Shown here: in pieces, positions 60,350 through 64,000 of the stretch
How positions within the stretch are numbered: the first letter of the stretch is position 1
Layout: every line of letters starts with the position of its first letter
Origin: Cyclobacteriaceae bacterium
GTDB taxonomy: Bacteria > Bacteroidota > Bacteroidia > Cytophagales > Cyclobacteriaceae
Direction of reading: 5' to 3'
NCBI GenBank assembly: GCA_025808415.1
Contig: CP075525.1
Coordinates: forward strand, 3,271,501-3,335,500
Length of the DNA: 64,000 nt
The notes under the pieces: model-generated
What the model was told of the DNA's origin: nothing
Databases searched by the model: none
What the model saw: only the letters and a program-made list of their open reading frames with translations
Position numbers and translations under genes: made by a program

Positions 60350-63154
60350 TTATTTACTACGCTTTGCCTTCACCTCTTTGATCAATTTCAAATCAACATT
60401 CTCACGGGTAATGTGCTCGTAATTACCCTTTCCAAAGGCTGCCAATTGTTGCAGGTTTTTAGCCGAAGAACCCTTGCCAAAATTAAAAACCGTTATAAAA
60501 ATATCTTCACCGGCAAATTTCTTCACCATTTCGTACGTGGGGTTGCCGATGGGAAACTCACCATCGGTGGCTAAAATAATTCGGTTGTTGCCACCCCGGA
60601 TGTAGTTCTTATCGGCCACCTGATAAGCTAGTTTTATGCCGGCAATCCCGTCTGTTTTTCCATCTGATTTTAACCGCTCAATAACTTGTGTAATCTTAAT
60701 TTCATCCTTAAACGATGTGGGCGGCAATTCAACTTTGGCTTTTCCGGAATAGGTAACAATGGAAACCTGGTCTTCCGGTCGCATCATCTTCATCAGCAAC
60801 AAGACCGATTTTTTTAATAACGGTAATTTATCGGGGCTGTTCATTGAGCCTGAAATATCCAACAGCAATACAATGTTGTTGGTAGCATAACCTTCCATCG
60901 ACATGATGTTTTCCCCGGGCATGCCTACATATACGGTATCTACCCGCGATACATAAACAGTATCTTGCCGAACAGTTTCTATGCGTATAATATCTGTAAT
61001 GCGCACCGTATCGCGCACAACACTACCGCCAACTTTTGTTGGTGCCTTTTTGTCGGCAGCGGTTCTTTTATCCTTTTGATTGCCCTTGCTTTCTTCTTTT
61101 GATACTGGTAATGGTGTGGTAGCAGGTTCTTTTACAACAGGGGATGGTTGCAAAGCCTCAGGCCTGGGCTCAGCTTTACGATGGGGTATCATTTCAAATA
61201 ACTCAACCTGCATCACTGCTTTCAATAAGGGTACTTTCGATAATTCGGCAAATTTGTTGTAATCCCTTATCAGTACCTGGTTATACTGGTAAATCAATTC
61301 ATTGTACGGATGACGATAATAGGACGATGAAGTTTTTGACGGTTTAAGTTTTTTCAACGACTCCGCAAAGCGTTTAGCGTACTCAGCAAAATCTTCATAA
61401 GGGGTGTACGGACAGTTACCGTTCGATCTGCCGTACTTTTGAATGCCCTCCAGGTTTGTGTATTCATTAACAATCAATTCGCGCGACATACGCTCAATAT
61501 CCTCCGTGTAAGCCTTCTGTAAAGAATCACCCAACAAAAATCTTTTAGCCTTGTACAATTCCTTATGATTTTCATCCAACAAGGCCAACATTGCGTTACC
61601 CGAAACCTGCCACGAACTTTTGGGGCTTGCGGGTTTATAAGACTCCATTATGCGTCTTACATCCTGGTAAAGTCGCTCTTTTTTTTCATCAAATGCATTG
61701 GCGAGAACCACGAATCGTTCAATTACACCGTACACATAATCCATACTGTCTTTGGTTAATTGTTTCGATGCCGAATTTGCGAGCAACACAGTATTCCACT
61801 GGTTCAGTTCAGTCAGGATGGCATGTAATACCTCCACCTGGTCGTTCAAGGGTTTCTGATAAGCTACCGGTAAAGTTTTTCCCTGATCAATCGTGCGTTG
61901 AAAGTGTGTAACCGGCACCTCAAAATTTTTATAGTAATATTCAAGGTTCATTTTACCGGTTGCCCTTAACCGCATTTTACCATATGATGCCGAACTGTTT
62001 AAACTGTGCATGGGGTTCATCATATGGTTAACCTGTGCCATGCCTTCGTTTATAAACTGTATGTAATTTGAAAGTGCATTGAATACCGCGGGAGGAACAG
62101 CCGTGGATACAGGCGTTACAGTAAATGGAGGTGTTTGCCTATCGACAAATGGTTTTACCTCCAGGTTGATTTCCTTTACGGTAGAGCGCACACTGAACAC
62201 CGGAACAAAATTCAGGTAGTATATACCACGAAAGCCTGCGGAAACAGATTGTTTTACAAAGTTTTCATAGAACGATACACCTACATGGTTATAGTAATTG
62301 ATGAGGTTTTTGTATAACCCATTGCTATGCTCATCCGACTGTTGCTTTTCATAAGTGTATCCATCAACACCGTTACGTTTCGTACTTTGAAGGGATTCTA
62401 TCCCCTCCACGAATGATGTGTACATAGAGGATGCGGGGTATTGAATACCCGTAACACCTTTTTTCAATTCGTCAACCCTACGGGAATCATCCAGTATGTG
62501 TTTTTGTGCTTTTTCTACGGGCCAACCTGTATGCACCTGTTCGTTTACATTGAAAATAAGTGCATCCAACAATTCATGTTCAAACACCAATTGGTCGCGC
62601 ATGAGTTTGCTGGCTTTGTGATACGGATTAGCGGCATTGTGCGGTTGTAACCGGGCATAAAGCTTTTCGGTTTCGAGTTGTAACTCACCCACCCGGTGCG
62701 CGTATTCTTGCACCTGCGCATCAATAAGCCCAACTAATTCTTCAAAACGTTTAAAGTTGTCGGATTCGTAATCTTTTAACCTGAAATAAACCTCAATGGC
62801 TTTACAGGTTTCATCAACCTTAAGCCAGGCCAATCGTGCCGCTTCTGCTTTTGCTTTAAAGTTTGCCCCGGCAGCCCCCAAAGCTAAGGCTGTGCGTTGT
62901 GCTTCTTCAAAGTAATATTTCTTTTCGTCCATCCGGCAACTGTATGGCGATACCGGGCGAGGCTTGTTTCGGAATTCCAGCATGGACCGATACGAAGCAG
63001 CTAGCGATGGCCCTAGGCCTGCCAATTCATTGGACAATTGGTTAACCATGGTAATGTAATTATTGATTGCTTTTTGTTGCGCCTCGCTAAGGGATTGCGC
63101 AACAGCCCCCAAGGCCATAAAAAGAACAACAGGCAATAAACTTCCGGCTTTCAT
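60350..63154 (-). CDS. Large exported protein with C-terminal von Willebrand A domain
   Basis: A 934-residue exported protein. The signal peptide starts at the ATG at 63154 (MKAGSLLPVVLFMALGAVAQ); an upstream ATG at 63181 is less likely. About 650 residues of mostly helical sequence follow that I do not recognise, then a proline/lysine-rich linker. The vWA domain has its metal-binding site DISGSM with D at about residue 766 and a later TDGEFPIGNP. It is predicted to be periplasmic or surface-exposed. It lies upstream of the ECF sigma operon on the same strand, 127 bases away. The N-terminal part may be a new domain. Confidence 0.75.
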   Translation of the reverse strand: MKAGSLLPVVLFMALGAVAQSLSEAQQKAINNYITMVNQLSNELAGLGPSLAASYRSMLEFRNKPRPVSPYSCRMDEKKYYFEEAQRTALALGAAGANFKAKAEAARLAWLKVDETCKAIEVYFRLKDYESDNFKRFEELVGLIDAQVQEYAHRVGELQLETEKLYARLQPHNAANPYHKASKLMRDQLVFEHELLDALIFNVNEQVHTGWPVEKAQKHILDDSRRVDELKKGVTGIQYPASSMYTSFVEGIESLQSTKRNGVDGYTYEKQQSDEHSNGLYKNLINYYNHVGVSFYENFVKQSVSAGFRGIYYLNFVPVFSVRSTVKEINLEVKPFVDRQTPPFTVTPVSTAVPPAVFNALSNYIQFINEGMAQVNHMMNPMHSLNSSASYGKMRLRATGKMNLEYYYKNFEVPVTHFQRTIDQGKTLPVAYQKPLNDQVEVLHAILTELNQWNTVLLANSASKQLTKDSMDYVYGVIERFVVLANAFDEKKERLYQDVRRIMESYKPASPKSSWQVSGNAMLALLDENHKELYKAKRFLLGDSLQKAYTEDIERMSRELIVNEYTNLEGIQKYGRSNGNCPYTPYEDFAEYAKRFAESLKKLKPSKTSSSYYRHPYNELIYQYNQVLIRDYNKFAELSKVPLLKAVMQVELFEMIPHRKAEPRPEALQPSPVVKEPATTPLPVSKEESKGNQKDKRTAADKKAPTKVGGSVVRDTVRITDIIRIETVRQDTVYVSRVDTVYVGMPGENIMSMEGYATNNIVLLLDISGSMNSPDKLPLLKKSVLLLMKMMRPEDQVSIVTYSGKAKVELPPTSFKDEIKITQVIERLKSDGKTDGIAGIKLAYQVADKNYIRGGNNRIILATDGEFPIGNPTYEMVKKFAGEDIFITVFNFGKGSSAKNLQQLAAFGKGNYEHITRENVDLKLIKEVKAKRSK

Positions 63155-63216
63155 ATAATGAAGGTAAAAAATCTTCCCCATGTTCGGATTGGATAATTCA
63201 GTATATTAACTGAACG

Positions 63217-63609
63217 ATGAGTGACCGCGATAATATTATTGTGTTTGGCAGTTTTGAAAACAGTTTGGAGGCCAGTCTGGCAAAAACAAAACTGGATGCT
63301 TACGGTATTCCCTGTTTTTTAACAGAAGAAAACCTGGCCAGCTTATACCCCATCCAAAACCCAAGGTTTAGCGTGCGCTTACATATTTTTCAGAAAGATG
63401 AAGAACAGGTGAGGCAGGTACTGGCTGAAACGGTGATGTTGGCCGATGAAGAGACAACCCGATGCCCACGTTGTCAATCCACGCGCATCGAATATGGTTA
63501 TTCCAAGAAATTATCCTGGCGCATAACTTCTCTGTTACTCACACTTCTGGTAGTTCTTTTCCCACCCAAAAAAGTGGGGCATTGCCTTGACTGTGAGCAT
63601 GAATTTTAG
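63217..63609 (+). CDS. DUF2007-like protein with zinc ribbon
   Basis: A 130-residue protein. The first 75 residues (FENSLEASLAKTKLDAYGIPCFLTEENLASL) match the DUF2007 signal-transducing-like fold. The second half has two CxxC pairs, CPRC and CLDC, forming a zinc ribbon around a hydrophobic helix (ITSLLLTLLVVLFPP). Combination of DUF2007 with a zinc ribbon is common in Bacteroidota. The role is unknown. It is divergent from the vWA gene with 62 bases between starts. Confidence 0.85.
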   Translation: MSDRDNIIVFGSFENSLEASLAKTKLDAYGIPCFLTEENLASLYPIQNPRFSVRLHIFQKDEEQVRQVLAETVMLADEETTRCPRCQSTRIEYGYSKKLSWRITSLLLTLLVVLFPPKKVGHCLDCEHEF

Positions 63610-63625
63610 GTACCAACCCTAACGC

Positions 63626-63655
63626 TTGTTATCCTATTTTACTCGCGTATCTTTC
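63626..63655 (+). promoter_or_regulatory. Promoter of the SLOG-type gene
   Basis: TTG at 63626-63628 and TATCTTTC at 63648-63655 are 19 bases apart; the second matches TAnnTTTG except at the last base and ends four bases before the ATG. The short leader would be unusual, so this is moderate evidence only. Confidence 0.4.
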
Positions 63656-63659
63656 CTCC

Positions 63660-64000
63660 ATGTTTTCGAAAGTTATTATTGGCGTATTAGGGCCGGGTGA
63701 AAACGCAACGCCCGAGGAAAATGAATTAGCCTACGATTTAGGTGCCGCCATTGCCAAACAAGGGTGGGCAGTACTTACGGGTGGGCGTGAATTTGGTGTG
63801 ATGAATGCCGTATTAAAAGGTGCAGCCGACAACAAAGGACTTACCATAGGCATATTGCCCGGAGAATCAACTACCGGTGCTTCGCGTTATGCCCAAATAA
63901 AAATTGTAACCGGTATGGGCAGTGCCCGCAACAACATTAATGTATTAAGCAGCCATGTGCTGGTTGTGTTGGGCATGGCGGCCGGGACTGCCTCGGAGGT
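63660..64000 (+). CDS. SLOG/TIGR00725-like protein, 5' part (continues beyond window)
   Basis: The first 113 codons of a Rossmann-fold protein of the LOG/TIGR00725 superfamily, cut off by the window end. It starts MFSKVIIGVLGPGENAT and has a nucleotide-binding segment LTGGREFGVMNAVLKGAA. Its phosphate-interaction segment GMAAGTASE is the counterpart of the PGGxGTxxE of cytokinin-activating LOG enzymes, but with AA in place of GG. Members act as nucleotide-binding or nucleotide-hydrolysing proteins or as sensors. The function here is unknown. Confidence 0.82.
   Translation, partial: MFSKVIIGVLGPGENATPEENELAYDLGAAIAKQGWAVLTGGREFGVMNAVLKGAADNKGLTIGILPGESTTGASRYAQIKIVTGMGSARNNINVLSSHVLVVLGMAAGTASE

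Noticed and set aside
1..64000. Possible CRISPR array, prophage, insertion sequence or tRNA gene
   Set aside because: I saw no regularly spaced direct repeats of CRISPR size, no integrase or transposase motif, and no tRNA-like cloverleaf anywhere in the window.

Overview
The window looks like chromosome of a Bacteroidota bacterium, most likely a gliding or saprophytic member of the Cytophagales. The evidence is type IX secretion (T9SS) sorting domains of both the type A and the gliding-motility (type B) kind, a PorP/SprF protein, BatA, several families seen mostly in this phylum (DUF4252, DUF4199, DUF4833, DUF6132), almost no Shine-Dalgarno sites, and promoters of the Bacteroidetes TTG-N17/19-TAnnTTTG kind. 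There is no rRNA or tRNA gene, CRISPR array, integrase or transposase. Gene order is mostly conserved-core in character, with small accessory stretches.

Layout. 1-4451: end of dnaE, trxA, and a T9SS-exported two-repeat LamG-like protein that is broken by a deletion plus frameshift. 4448-7015 (minus): class IV aminotransferase, DmpA-type peptidase, YkgJ-type Cys-cluster protein. 7063-9937 (plus): Crp/Fnr regulator, YceI, S10 serine peptidase. 9977-16253 (minus): a surface module of HYR-repeat adhesin, PorP/SprF, PD40 protein and histidine kinase. 16550-18673 (plus): four small coupled or neighbouring genes, ending in a haem-binding lipoprotein and a rhodanese behind a Crp/Fnr-type operator, then an AT-rich orphan. 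18730-25465 (minus): secreted protein and an AddB/AddA-like nuclease-helicase pair. 25571-30690 (plus): membrane patatin phospholipase, TPR histidine kinase and WYL regulator in tight succession. 30819-38585 (minus): heavy-metal RND efflux (adaptor plus a CzcA-TolC fusion) and its two-component system. Both promoters of this metal locus carry four CTTAA-type half-sites spaced exactly 11 bp apart.

38654-43530 (minus): flavodoxin, two small membrane proteins, acyl-CoA ligase, two paralogous alpha/beta hydrolases and a VOC protein. 43587-43728 is a non-coding run of three hairpins. 43814-44338 is DUF4833. 44348-49730 (minus) is a five-gene cluster: BatA, a dihydroorotase-like protein that lacks catalytic residues, two DUF4199 proteins and a GT2 glycosyltransferase. 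49851-55919 (mostly plus): ExbD, ssb (minus), a Zn-ribbon protein, a DUF819-like fragment, a sulfotransferase, a branched-chain-type aminotransferase, a NUMOD4-HNH nuclease, a serine hydrolase and a cation transporter. 55916-63154 (minus): SemiSWEET, an ABC-2 exporter, an ECF sigma/anti-sigma/DUF4252 operon and a large von Willebrand A protein. 63217-64000 (plus): a DUF2007-like protein and the start of a SLOG/TIGR00725-type protein that runs off the end.

No single unmistakable new system stands out. The best candidates for follow-up are the metal-efflux operator array, the patatin/TPR-kinase/WYL operon, the triple-hairpin intergenic element, and the catalytically dead dihydroorotase inside the BatA cluster. 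Functions were assigned by reading motifs only; no database search was run.
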